DNA of 64,000 bases from Oscillatoria nigro-viridis PCC 7112 (lineage in GTDB: Bacteria; Cyanobacteriota; Cyanobacteriia; Cyanobacteriales; Microcoleaceae), in the NCBI RefSeq assembly GCF_000317475.1, contig NC_019763.1, forward strand, positions 186,001 to 250,000. Reading direction: 5' to 3'. Within the stretch, counting starts at the first letter, position 1; every line of letters starts with the position of its first letter. Of the stretch, positions 49,948 through 58,841 are shown piece after piece. The translations under genes were made by a program, and so were the position numbers. Under the pieces are notes generated by a model. It saw only the letters and a list, made by a program, of their open reading frames with translations, ran no database searches and was not told the DNA's origin.

Positions 49948-51273
49948 ATGACCAAAATTCAACGTTGGTACAGAGGATTTTCATACAAAGGGAACCCAAA
50001 ACAACTTATCCAGGAAGTTTCCAAACACATACAACACCAAAATATCAGTCAATATGTGCCACTTCTGCGACTGGAAAAAGGAGCCACTTCTAGAAAAAGC
50101 TTTTATTTTTTTCTGGCAATTGAAAGTAGTACCCTAGGAGAAATACCTCTAGAAATTGTAAACTCTAATTTGCTCAAATTTCCCTGTTTTAAAACTTCGG
50201 CAGTTCCCGGCAATAAGAGCTTCACCTATGAACAAATAAAATCTATGGTTGGGGCAGCCCATGAAGTTTACGATTACACGAACCCTATTCCTTATCAGCC
50301 TGTAGAGAAAGTTACCTATGATAACCCATTTGAGGCGAGCGCCTCATCGCCTATCAATCAATCGTCACCAGATATTGATGAGGCACTTTCCCAGCGTTAC
50401 GAACACCTTCTCTACTGGCTATCTACCCTTGGTAGCGGAACGTGGGAATCCTTCAAAAAAGCCTGCGATGCTCTGAGACTTGAGGAACCAAAACGCATTT
50501 TACGGAGGCTTAGGTTGCTTGGGCATATTGAGTCTTCTTCAGACGGTACACGATGGTCTATGGCTCCTACAGCCCTCGTTAAGATTAAATCAGACTCTCC
50601 AGAATATCTTCTTTGCGGTCAACGCAGCATCAAGTTGCTGAAGGAGTTGGAAAAATATACAGATATAATTTCCAGTCACCAATCAAGAAGAGACGCACCG
50701 CCTTGCCTTCGTCTCAATTTGAGTGACTTTAATATAATTACAAGCCAGTTTTCTATCCTTTATGCTGGGGAAGTATCGAGCCGACTTGCTGAAATTATAC
50801 CCAATATTGACATTTGGATGCAGAATCTCAGAAGCTTGCAAGGAATTGTGCCGAGTATATACGAGTGGAAGCGCTTTGATGGTAATGATTTTGTTAGCTG
50901 TATCTCTCCCAATCAAACAGGTATGTACCAGATGTGGAGGATAGAGGAGAGCGATCGTCCTGGCTATACACTCTTTTATGACCAAGAAAGCGCTAGTTGG
51001 CGACAGGGCGACTGGTATGGTCTACGATTTTTAGCGTTGCAGCACAGTGGCTTTGAATGTATTGCACGTTACGATCGCGCGATCGGGCGTTTAGCAATAC
51101 CTGTCTCCCAGCGTTGGCCTGAAATTTACGAACGTGCGCTAGTGCTAGCATCTGGACAACTCCCGACTTATCAAAACTCCTGGCTCGTGTACGAGAACGT
51201 GCCGATGGAAGTAATCTCTCTGCTAACTGATAAACTTAATGTAAAGTGCTCAGAGGTACCTGCCAGTGCATGA
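49948..51273 (+). CDS. Unknown winged-helix protein of the helicase cassette
   Basis: The ATG at 49948 gives 441 residues starting MTKIQRWYRGFSYKGNPKQL. A winged-helix segment is visible at about 145-190 (YWLSTLGSGTWESFKKACDA, LEEPKRILRRLRLLGHIESS). The C-terminal part is mixed alpha/beta with Trp-rich pieces (SWRQGDWYGLRFLALQ). It ends in an 8-bp overlap with the helicase gene. It may be the DNA- or partner-recognition subunit. The family is unknown to me. Confidence 0.6.
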   Translation: MTKIQRWYRGFSYKGNPKQLIQEVSKHIQHQNISQYVPLLRLEKGATSRKSFYFFLAIESSTLGEIPLEIVNSNLLKFPCFKTSAVPGNKSFTYEQIKSMVGAAHEVYDYTNPIPYQPVEKVTYDNPFEASASSPINQSSPDIDEALSQRYEHLLYWLSTLGSGTWESFKKACDALRLEEPKRILRRLRLLGHIESSSDGTRWSMAPTALVKIKSDSPEYLLCGQRSIKLLKELEKYTDIISSHQSRRDAPPCLRLNLSDFNIITSQFSILYAGEVSSRLAEIIPNIDIWMQNLRSLQGIVPSIYEWKRFDGNDFVSCISPNQTGMYQMWRIEESDRPGYTLFYDQESASWRQGDWYGLRFLALQHSGFECIARYDRAIGRLAIPVSQRWPEIYERALVLASGQLPTYQNSWLVYENVPMEVISLLTDKLNVKCSEVPASA

Positions 51274-54200
51274 CTTAGTTGGGGCGTATCAAAGACTAGA
51301 TCGCATCTATCAGCTATATATCAAAAGTGCTTTTCCCCTGCGTTACCGCGCTTTGGCTGATGAACGCGATCGCATCCTCCAGAAACCAGGCACCTTGAGT
51401 CAGCCTCCTTTAGTTGAGCCTGTCCCTATTTATCCATCATCAGGGATGAATTTGTCAGCCGCAGCCAATCAACTGCCCTCCGAATACCACAACTTGGCAG
51501 AACTTGGGCAAATGATTTTCGATCCGGGAGTCCAGCTTTACCGACACCAATGGGAAAGCCTGCGGGAAGTGCTAGTCAACCAAAAAGATTTAGTTGTGAC
51601 TACTGGTACGGGTTCCGGTAAAACCGAATGTTTCCTGTTACCACTACTAGCACAGTTAGCGAGGGAATCGAGCACTTGGTCAGCTAATCCTCCAACGCTA
51701 AATAATTATGGCTGGTGGAATGGCAATGGAAACCGAGTATCTCAATTGGCGCACACCCAGCGACCAAAAGCCCTCCGCGCCCTAATTCTTTATCCCCTCA
51801 ATGCCTTAGTTGAAGACCAATTGCGCCGGCTGAGAAAAGCACTGGAAGCACCCTCAGTACATCAGTGGTTAGATCAAAATAGAGGCAGAAACCGAATTAC
51901 TTTCGGTCGTTATACGGGACAAACGCCAGTTTCAGGGATACAAAAAGACGAGAGCATCAAACGACTGAGGAACGAATTAAGGGAGATTGAACAGGAGCGG
52001 CAAAAGATAGAAACGGCTATCCAAAACAATCCGTCTCTACTTCATGATATGCCCGATTTGCCTTACTACTTCCCGCGACTTGATGGCGGCGAGATGTGGT
52101 CTCGCTGGGATATGCAAGATAGTCCGCCGGATATTTTAATTACTAATTATTCGATGCTCAACATTATGATGATGCGGAGTATCGAAAACAATATTTTTGA
52201 TGAAACTTGTAATTGGTTGGCAAGCAACCCAAATAACCAATTTTTCCTAATTATTGACGAACTTCATGCTTATCGGGGTACGCCGGGAACAGAGGTTGCC
52301 TATATTCTGCGATTGTTGTATTCGCGTTTGGGATTGACACCCGACTCGCCGCAACTGCGGATATTGACGACGACAGCTAGCCTTGAAGAAAATCAACAGG
52401 GCAAAGATTTCCTGCGCGAATTTTTTGGACGCGATAATTTTGCCTTCATCACGGGGCAACAAACACCACCTACTTCTGGGGAGCGATTCAATCTTTCTTC
52501 GTATCAGTATCAAAGTGCTTTTGCCCAGTTTGCTCAGTCAGTACAAGCTGATCCATTGCAGGAAATGCAACCGCCCGATTCAGCATCAAATCAGGTGCGG
52601 GATGCTATGTCTAATTTGGCGGTGCAACTGGGACAGCCAGTGGCCTCAGGACTAAGTGCCGAACAACATCTTGGCGAAGCTCTGGCTACTGTAGGTGCTG
52701 CCGCTGCACTGAGGGATGCTTGCCGAGAAATCGATCGTCTGCTTAACCCAAATAATCCTAATCCTACAGTTCGAGCTGCGAAAGTTAGAGACCCAGATAA
52801 CTCAAATAATCCCACAGATTTAGACCGTCAAATTTTCTCTGGTGCGGCGACTAATGGTTTGGTATCTGATGCGATGCGCGGACTGCTTCTAGCACTGGGA
52901 ATGTCTCAACGAGTAAGTACAGGGCGATCGCCCCAACCTGTACGCGGTCATCTATTCTTTCACAACCTGCAAAACTTATGGGCTTGCTGTAACCCTGACT
53001 GTACCGACGATTCAGCAGTCGATCGCACTATCAGGAATAACGATCCGAATCCTCCGACTGTTGGTGCAATTCATGCCACTCATTGCCTTAGCTGCTCCTG
53101 TGGTTCTCGTGTTTTGGATTTAATTATTTGTGAAGTTTGTGGAGAAGTTTTTGTTGGCGGTTACAGAGCTACTCGACGGATAGGCAACACGAATATAGAA
53201 ATTCTTACACCAGATCAACCCGATTTAGAGGGAATCCCTGACCGTATTACTCTTAATCAACGCTACGGAAATTATAGAGTTTTTTGGCCTTTGCCTGGAG
53301 AGACACCTGTTTGGGATACGCAGCCACAAGACCCAGAATGGACGCTTGACAAGATAAAACGAAAATGGGTTCGCGCCAAGCTGAACCGGAGTACAGGCGC
53401 GATCGCACAGAATAACGCTCAACCACAAGCAGAGGAAATACCGGGGTGGCTGTATCAAGTGGTTGGCAATCATCCAGAAGAACGAGCATTGCCAAGTAAA
53501 TGTCCTCGCTGTGATGCTGACTATGGAAAACGAGACAAATTTCCTACTCCCCTGCGTTTCCACCGCACCGGATTTCAAAAAGCTTGTCAGGTACTTGCTA
53601 GTGGACTCCTGAGAGAAATGCCATCACAACAAAGCCCTACAGGAGCTTCATCTCGCAAGTTAGTTATCTTCTCCGATAGCCGCCAGGATGCGGCGAAGTT
53701 GGCAGCGGGAATGGAGCGAGATCATTATCGCGATATGGCGCGGATGTTGTTGATTCAGTCTTTCCAAGATTACTGGAATGATCTTGTAGCCTTTCTCCGC
53801 ATCACTTGTACGAATAACCAAGCAGCACTGGCTAGATTACAGGCTTTAAATCCCAATCTTCATGCTGCGGTAACATCATCCAGTTGCCTAGACGATATGG
53901 AAAGGCGCAACCGATTTGGTAATGCCTATTCTACCCAGGTAAATGAAGCTGTTTCCTGGGTGATGGATTCACCCCCATTCAACCCGCAAGCTCGCAACCA
54001 ATGGCTTGATTTACTCCAGCGCTACCCACAGCGAATTCTTCTTTTAGATTTGCGACGAACAGTTAGAGATAAGCTACTAGAATACGGGATTTGTCCGGGG
54101 GGAACGGATTTTAAGGCTTTAAAATATTCACTTGGACAAGGAAACGGTCAAAATTGGCAACCTTGGTTTGATTGTTATCACTGGGGAAGCAATTCAGTCA

Positions 54201-57052
54201 CACCAATTGTCTCTCCCACACCGCAACAGAGCAATCACATTAATCGGTTAGAGGATTTGCTAACCGCTGAGTTGATGTACGCTATTTTCCCACACATAGC
54301 TCGGACAATTGAAGGACTCGGACAGGGTTGGGTTAGCTATCAACCTCAAGGGAACCCAACACCTAATCTGATTCAAGCAACTGAGGCAGTTATTCGACAA
54401 TTAGGGACTCGGAAATTGCACCGCTATTTCCCTTATTTCCGCCTGGGGACTGACTCAAATTTATCAAATTTTGCTCAACGTTATATTACAAAAACGAGTT
54501 TAGCACCAGCCGATATCCAGCAACAATTAATCCAGTCACACGTTGGCATACCTAGCGGTGGAGGACTTGCACTCGATCCCGATCGCCTCTATCTCGTTCT
54601 ACCACCAGCAGCCAATCCTGATGGTTTGCGTCCGGGATTCCGTTGTCCCCAATGCAATGCTTTCTTTCTTCAACCTGCGGCTGGAGTTTGCCCCGAATGT
54701 AACAGCGATCGCCGTTCTAACAATCCCAATTTTTCCACCATTCAACTGATACCCGGAGAGACAACAAGCGACTTTGATTACTATACCTATCTTTCAGAGC
54801 AATCAGGTCAACCTTTCCGCATGAATGCCGAGGAATTAACGGGTCAAACTGACAAGAAAGAGCGAACTAAGCGTCAGCGCTGGTTTCAAGACATTTTTAT
54901 TAATGACGAGAACGGACGGGTTCAGGGAATCAATTTACTGAGCGTAACAACGACAATGGAAGCAGGGGTTGATATTGGTGCACTCCTAGCAGTAATGATG
55001 GCAAATATGCCACCACGCCGATTTAATTATCAACAGCGGGTAGGTCGTGCTGGCAGACGTTCTGCGGGAGTTTCATTAGCTGTTACCTTCTGTCGAGGCA
55101 GAAGCCACGATGACTTTTACTTTCAGCGTCCTGAAAGTATTACAGGGGACGCACCCCCACCGCCTTATGTTGATATGAAGAGTCAAGAAATTTTTCAGCG
55201 CGTCCTCAGAAAAGAGGTGTTAAGGCAAGCTTTCACAGACACGGGAATCACTGCGTCTTTAGGTGGGACTGACAACGTACACGGTGAGTTTGGTGATGTT
55301 GCTAATTGGCCTAATTATGAAGTAGCGATCGCAGGTTGGTTAAACAATCCAGCCAATGAACCGAAGATTTTGTCAGTTTTAGATATTTTGCGGGTGCAAA
55401 CAACATTACCGAATGCTAGTAATTCTCAAATGTTGAATTATCTCCGCGATCAACTGATCTCCGACATTCAAACTGAAGTCAATGACTCTACATACACTCA
55501 GAATGCACTGAGCGAACGTCTGGCAAACGCGGGGTTATTGCCGATGTTTGGCTTCCCGACGCGGGTGCGTTTACTTTACACGCGCTGGCCGTCACCTGGC
55601 GCTCAATGGCCACCAGAGACGGGAATAGTCGATCGCAACCTTGATGTGGCTATCAGCCAATTTGCACCCGGCTCTGAGACTGTCAAAGATAAGGCGGTTC
55701 ACACTGCCTGTGGTGTAGTTGAATTATATCCTCAAGGCAACACAATTGCTTCAGATTCAGGGTTTGCCCCTGCACTACCAAATGGCAACCAATCTCTCGG
55801 ACTTTGTAGTAACTGTCAAGCGGTAATGTACCCGCACATAATCTTAAATCAACCACTACCGGGCGGTCAAACACCGCCAACAACTCAATGTCCAGTTTGC
55901 GGTGTAAATGATGCGATGCGTTGCATTGATGCCAGGGAACCCAAGGCATTTTTTACAGACTTGCAACCAGAGGACTTTGATGGGCAATTTGAGTGGCAAC
56001 CGCGATCAACACGACCTTCTTTGAGTATCCCTCCGAATGATGATGGCAGGCGTGCAAATAATGGCACGCCTGCATTTGTCCTTAATGCTTCTGTATCTGC
56101 ATTCAATGACACTATCATTTCGGTTAATGATAATGGTGGCGAGGGGGGATTCGACTTTCAGCAGGCAACTGTTTTTGGACGGCAGAAACCCGGAGCTTAT
56201 ACTGTGTCTTCTAACCCGAATAGCCTGGTTGGTACGTCTGGACTTGCCTACCGAGTAGCGTTATTGTCTCGTCGAAAAACCGACATTCTGCTAGTTAATC
56301 TCGTGCAATGGCCTAATGGCATATTTGCCACTCCAACTACAGTTGAAGGTCGTGCTGCTTGGTATTCTTTTGCGTTCTGGCTGCGGGTAGCGGCTGCTTC
56401 TCTGCTTGATGTGGATGCACTTGAGTTGCAGGCTGGTTTTCGTTCATTAGAGCAGAATGGAGCGATTATAGGTCAAGCTTTTCTTTGCGATCAATTGGAG
56501 AATGGGGCGGGTTATTGTCGGTTTCTAGCCCAACCAGATGAGTTTCAACAACTAATCGATCGGGCAGATCCAACAATTTCAAACAGCATTGCCTGGAAAT
56601 GGACGAATCCTCACGAAGAACACGGAAGTAAATGTGATACTTCATGCAATTTGTGTTTGCGGGACTATCAAAACCTTGCTTATCACGGGTTATTGGATTG
56701 GCGACTGGCTTTAGATATGGCACGATTGGTGTCTAATCCTGCGTCGGCGATCGATCTCAACTCTTCTTGGGACCATTTCCAGAATCCTTGGCTTAACCTA
56801 GTCCAAGGCCCAATTCCTGCTACACTTCAACGCTTGGGTTATGGTGCGTCGGTGCCGTTTGGGACTCTCACTGGCTACGTTCACCAGAATGCTCGACGGC
56901 GGACAATCAAAATGATTCGACATCCTTTATGGAATGATGACCATCCAGAGTGGATTGCAGCGGTGGCGAGCGCACATACGCAGTATTCTGGTTATGAGGT
57001 GGAGGCTGCCAACCCATTTATGGTTCTCCGGCGACCGGGAGATTGTGCCTAA
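51266..57052 (+). CDS. Giant DEAD/DEAH-like helicase with C-terminal DUF1998 (MZB-type) region, putative defence helicase
   Basis: 1928 residues from GTG 51266 with GAGGT nine bases upstream. Motifs: LYRHQWESLREVLVNQKDLV and VTTGTGSGKTECFLLPLL (Walker A, about 112-120), ALILYPLNALVEDQLRRLRK, PPDILITNYSMLNIM, LIIDELHAYRGTPGTEVAYI (DELH, about 330) and TTTASLEE. Zinc-type Cys clusters include CCNPDC and CEVCGEVFVGGY (about 574-628), CPRCDADYG, and CPQCNAFFLQPAAGVCPECN. Then VIFSDSRQDAAKLAAGMERD, SVTTTMEAGVDIGALLAVMM and FNYQQRVGRAGRR (motif VI, about 1258). The end carries CDTSCNLCLRDYQNLAYHG (about 1791), the DUF1998/MZB Cys motif. This architecture is that of DISARM DrmA plus DrmB in one chain, Druantia DruE, or DpdJ. 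No methylase or PLD nuclease is next to it. Confidence 0.8.
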   Translation: MHDLVGAYQRLDRIYQLYIKSAFPLRYRALADERDRILQKPGTLSQPPLVEPVPIYPSSGMNLSAAANQLPSEYHNLAELGQMIFDPGVQLYRHQWESLREVLVNQKDLVVTTGTGSGKTECFLLPLLAQLARESSTWSANPPTLNNYGWWNGNGNRVSQLAHTQRPKALRALILYPLNALVEDQLRRLRKALEAPSVHQWLDQNRGRNRITFGRYTGQTPVSGIQKDESIKRLRNELREIEQERQKIETAIQNNPSLLHDMPDLPYYFPRLDGGEMWSRWDMQDSPPDILITNYSMLNIMMMRSIENNIFDETCNWLASNPNNQFFLIIDELHAYRGTPGTEVAYILRLLYSRLGLTPDSPQLRILTTTASLEENQQGKDFLREFFGRDNFAFITGQQTPPTSGERFNLSSYQYQSAFAQFAQSVQADPLQEMQPPDSASNQVRDAMSNLAVQLGQPVASGLSAEQHLGEALATVGAAAALRDACREIDRLLNPNNPNPTVRAAKVRDPDNSNNPTDLDRQIFSGAATNGLVSDAMRGLLLALGMSQRVSTGRSPQPVRGHLFFHNLQNLWACCNPDCTDDSAVDRTIRNNDPNPPTVGAIHATHCLSCSCGSRVLDLIICEVCGEVFVGGYRATRRIGNTNIEILTPDQPDLEGIPDRITLNQRYGNYRVFWPLPGETPVWDTQPQDPEWTLDKIKRKWVRAKLNRSTGAIAQNNAQPQAEEIPGWLYQVVGNHPEERALPSKCPRCDADYGKRDKFPTPLRFHRTGFQKACQVLASGLLREMPSQQSPTGASSRKLVIFSDSRQDAAKLAAGMERDHYRDMARMLLIQSFQDYWNDLVAFLRITCTNNQAALARLQALNPNLHAAVTSSSCLDDMERRNRFGNAYSTQVNEAVSWVMDSPPFNPQARNQWLDLLQRYPQRILLLDLRRTVRDKLLEYGICPGGTDFKALKYSLGQGNGQNWQPWFDCYHWGSNSVTPIVSPTPQQSNHINRLEDLLTAELMYAIFPHIARTIEGLGQGWVSYQPQGNPTPNLIQATEAVIRQLGTRKLHRYFPYFRLGTDSNLSNFAQRYITKTSLAPADIQQQLIQSHVGIPSGGGLALDPDRLYLVLPPAANPDGLRPGFRCPQCNAFFLQPAAGVCPECNSDRRSNNPNFSTIQLIPGETTSDFDYYTYLSEQSGQPFRMNAEELTGQTDKKERTKRQRWFQDIFINDENGRVQGINLLSVTTTMEAGVDIGALLAVMMANMPPRRFNYQQRVGRAGRRSAGVSLAVTFCRGRSHDDFYFQRPESITGDAPPPPYVDMKSQEIFQRVLRKEVLRQAFTDTGITASLGGTDNVHGEFGDVANWPNYEVAIAGWLNNPANEPKILSVLDILRVQTTLPNASNSQMLNYLRDQLISDIQTEVNDSTYTQNALSERLANAGLLPMFGFPTRVRLLYTRWPSPGAQWPPETGIVDRNLDVAISQFAPGSETVKDKAVHTACGVVELYPQGNTIASDSGFAPALPNGNQSLGLCSNCQAVMYPHIILNQPLPGGQTPPTTQCPVCGVNDAMRCIDAREPKAFFTDLQPEDFDGQFEWQPRSTRPSLSIPPNDDGRRANNGTPAFVLNASVSAFNDTIISVNDNGGEGGFDFQQATVFGRQKPGAYTVSSNPNSLVGTSGLAYRVALLSRRKTDILLVNLVQWPNGIFATPTTVEGRAAWYSFAFWLRVAAASLLDVDALELQAGFRSLEQNGAIIGQAFLCDQLENGAGYCRFLAQPDEFQQLIDRADPTISNSIAWKWTNPHEEHGSKCDTSCNLCLRDYQNLAYHGLLDWRLALDMARLVSNPASAIDLNSSWDHFQNPWLNLVQGPIPATLQRLGYGASVPFGTLTGYVHQNARRRTIKMIRHPLWNDDHPEWIAAVASAHTQYSGYEVEAANPFMVLRRPGDCA

Positions 57053-57139
57053 TGTTGTTGAAAAATACCAAGGATTCGGTAAGATGATTACTCTGCTTTT
57101 AAATGTTGGCGTAAATAATTAAAATAGAATTAGCACTTG

Positions 57140-57553
57140 ATGCCTTGGTCTGAAAACCTCCCTGATGGATGCCCACCTGAAAATGCTCACCCAGTCGCAG
57201 GTTCGGTGTATCGCTTTGTTGATAAAGATCCCCCACAGCTAGAGGATTTTCTTTCGTGGCGCGAAATGAATCCAAGTGAGCCTTGCCCTAAAGGTTTAAC
57301 GGAATGTCAAACTTGTGGTCTTTCTGTGTTTACTACAGAAGAAGGTGTCTGCACTGCTCTTCGCAGAAAACCTTTCCTTCGCGAGAAGAAAGTTGCCTTG
57401 GGACATCTAAGCCCCGATTTAGATTTAGGAGTAATACAGAATACCCCTGCAAAAGGAACAGGCAAAAATCACCATACTTGGTGGTTCCCTGAGAATACTG
57501 AAGCCTGGAAAGAGTTTCAAATTGTTACTATCACTTGCCCCAATACTGAATGA
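57140..57553 (+). CDS. Small Cys-rich protein of the helicase cassette
   Basis: 137 residues from the ATG at 57140. A zinc-type site CPKGLTECQTCGLSVF is followed by EEGVCTALRR. A later segment has GKNHHTWWFPENTEAWKEFQ. It lies 87 bp after the helicase and nine bases before the next gene. Function unknown. Since the Cys pattern resembles that of small adaptor domains, a regulatory role is possible. Confidence 0.55.
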   Translation: MPWSENLPDGCPPENAHPVAGSVYRFVDKDPPQLEDFLSWREMNPSEPCPKGLTECQTCGLSVFTTEEGVCTALRRKPFLREKKVALGHLSPDLDLGVIQNTPAKGTGKNHHTWWFPENTEAWKEFQIVTITCPNTE

Positions 57554-57562
57554 GGCATATTT

Positions 57563-58777
57563 ATGAGACTTCTTCCACAATCGACTCATTTAGGGAAATT
57601 GGAATTGATCGAGGTGTATGAATATTACGATACGCCCTGCCTTTTTTCGTGTCGGAATATATCAGGACATCTATTCATTGCTATTTTGTACTCTCAAACA
57701 AAAAAATTGGAAAAATGGCTTTATGTCTCTATGTCTAAACGTAGATTTGAAAATATCCGGGCTGGCTTGATTGATATACGAAATGCTTTTTTAAATTCAG
57801 AAGATGGCTTTGTTTATGAAGTAATCATCAACTCAGATGATAGCCCTGATAAAGTTGAAATTATCTGGTGTGAAAATCTAATTGACGATTGGTTACCTAT
57901 GCCCAATGAATTTATTGAGGTAGGCAACGAATTACCTCTCATTTGGGAAGTAAAAGATGCACCTCGCACTGCAATACAAATTCAACGAGAAACTCTTAAC
58001 CTGACCTTTCAATTTCCTACCCCGAATCCAACTGAAGCCCCTGTAGCATTTTTGGGAAGAATTTTAGAATCTGTACAAAGTGTCTTTAATGCTCTTGGTC
58101 AAGCAATAGATGGTACACCGACTCCAACAGGAATGATACCTCGTTCAATTACTGAAAAAACACAGTTAACTGTACTAGGAACTTTCCCGGGTTCTTTTGG
58201 CATAGAACTAGCAACCTTACCTGAAGGAATAGAAAAAGACAACGCTAATTATTTAGTGGAAATTGCTCTTAACGAATTTTTGGAATTGGTTAAAATGAGT
58301 GGTAATCCTGAAGATAACGCAGATATTTTACGTCAGAAACTCTGGACATTGAAAAGTAGAGTAGCTTCGGGATATAGAGATTTTCTATTGAATTTATCTA
58401 AATCTGAAACTAATCTTCGTTTTAACTGGGGTTCCCCTAATCATGAACGAGGAGGTTCTGTTGAATTACCCCTTTCATCTATAAAAAAAGCTTTAAAAGT
58501 TATTAGTAGAACTGAAGATGAAACAGTAAGAGAGTATGAAATTATTGGCAAACTAATTGGATTGAATATCAGGACTAAAAGTTATGAAATTTTGGCTAAT
58601 GAAACTAACAAGAAATACTTAGGGCGTATTATTGATGAAGCTATACCTAGAGTTAAAACAGCAACTCTAAGTGAGATTTACTTTTCAACTATTCGGGAAG
58701 TTAAGGAAATATCACCTACTATCCCAGAGGGAAAACTGAAATATAAACTTGTGGCTCTACATCCTCACAGAAGTTAA
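57563..58777 (+). CDS. DUF6575-like protein, last gene of the helicase cassette
   Basis: 404 residues. The N-terminal ~130 residues (LELIEVYEYYDTPCLFSCRN, then EKWLYVSMSKRRFENIRAGL) have the pattern of the DUF6575 domain. The middle is helical and Pro-rich at about 150-200. The C-terminal part (LRFNWGSPNHERGGSVELPL, then EYEIIGKLIGLNIRTKSYEI) reads like a small beta-barrel. Function unknown. It ends 64 bp from the convergent operon on the other strand. Confidence 0.55.
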   Translation: MRLLPQSTHLGKLELIEVYEYYDTPCLFSCRNISGHLFIAILYSQTKKLEKWLYVSMSKRRFENIRAGLIDIRNAFLNSEDGFVYEVIINSDDSPDKVEIIWCENLIDDWLPMPNEFIEVGNELPLIWEVKDAPRTAIQIQRETLNLTFQFPTPNPTEAPVAFLGRILESVQSVFNALGQAIDGTPTPTGMIPRSITEKTQLTVLGTFPGSFGIELATLPEGIEKDNANYLVEIALNEFLELVKMSGNPEDNADILRQKLWTLKSRVASGYRDFLLNLSKSETNLRFNWGSPNHERGGSVELPLSSIKKALKVISRTEDETVREYEIIGKLIGLNIRTKSYEILANETNKKYLGRIIDEAIPRVKTATLSEIYFSTIREVKEISPTIPEGKLKYKLVALHPHRS

Positions 58778-58841
58778 GATATGAGCCTAACAGACTGTAA
58801 ATAAAAGTAGTTTAGAAGTCGAAGTATATACTATTTAAAAA

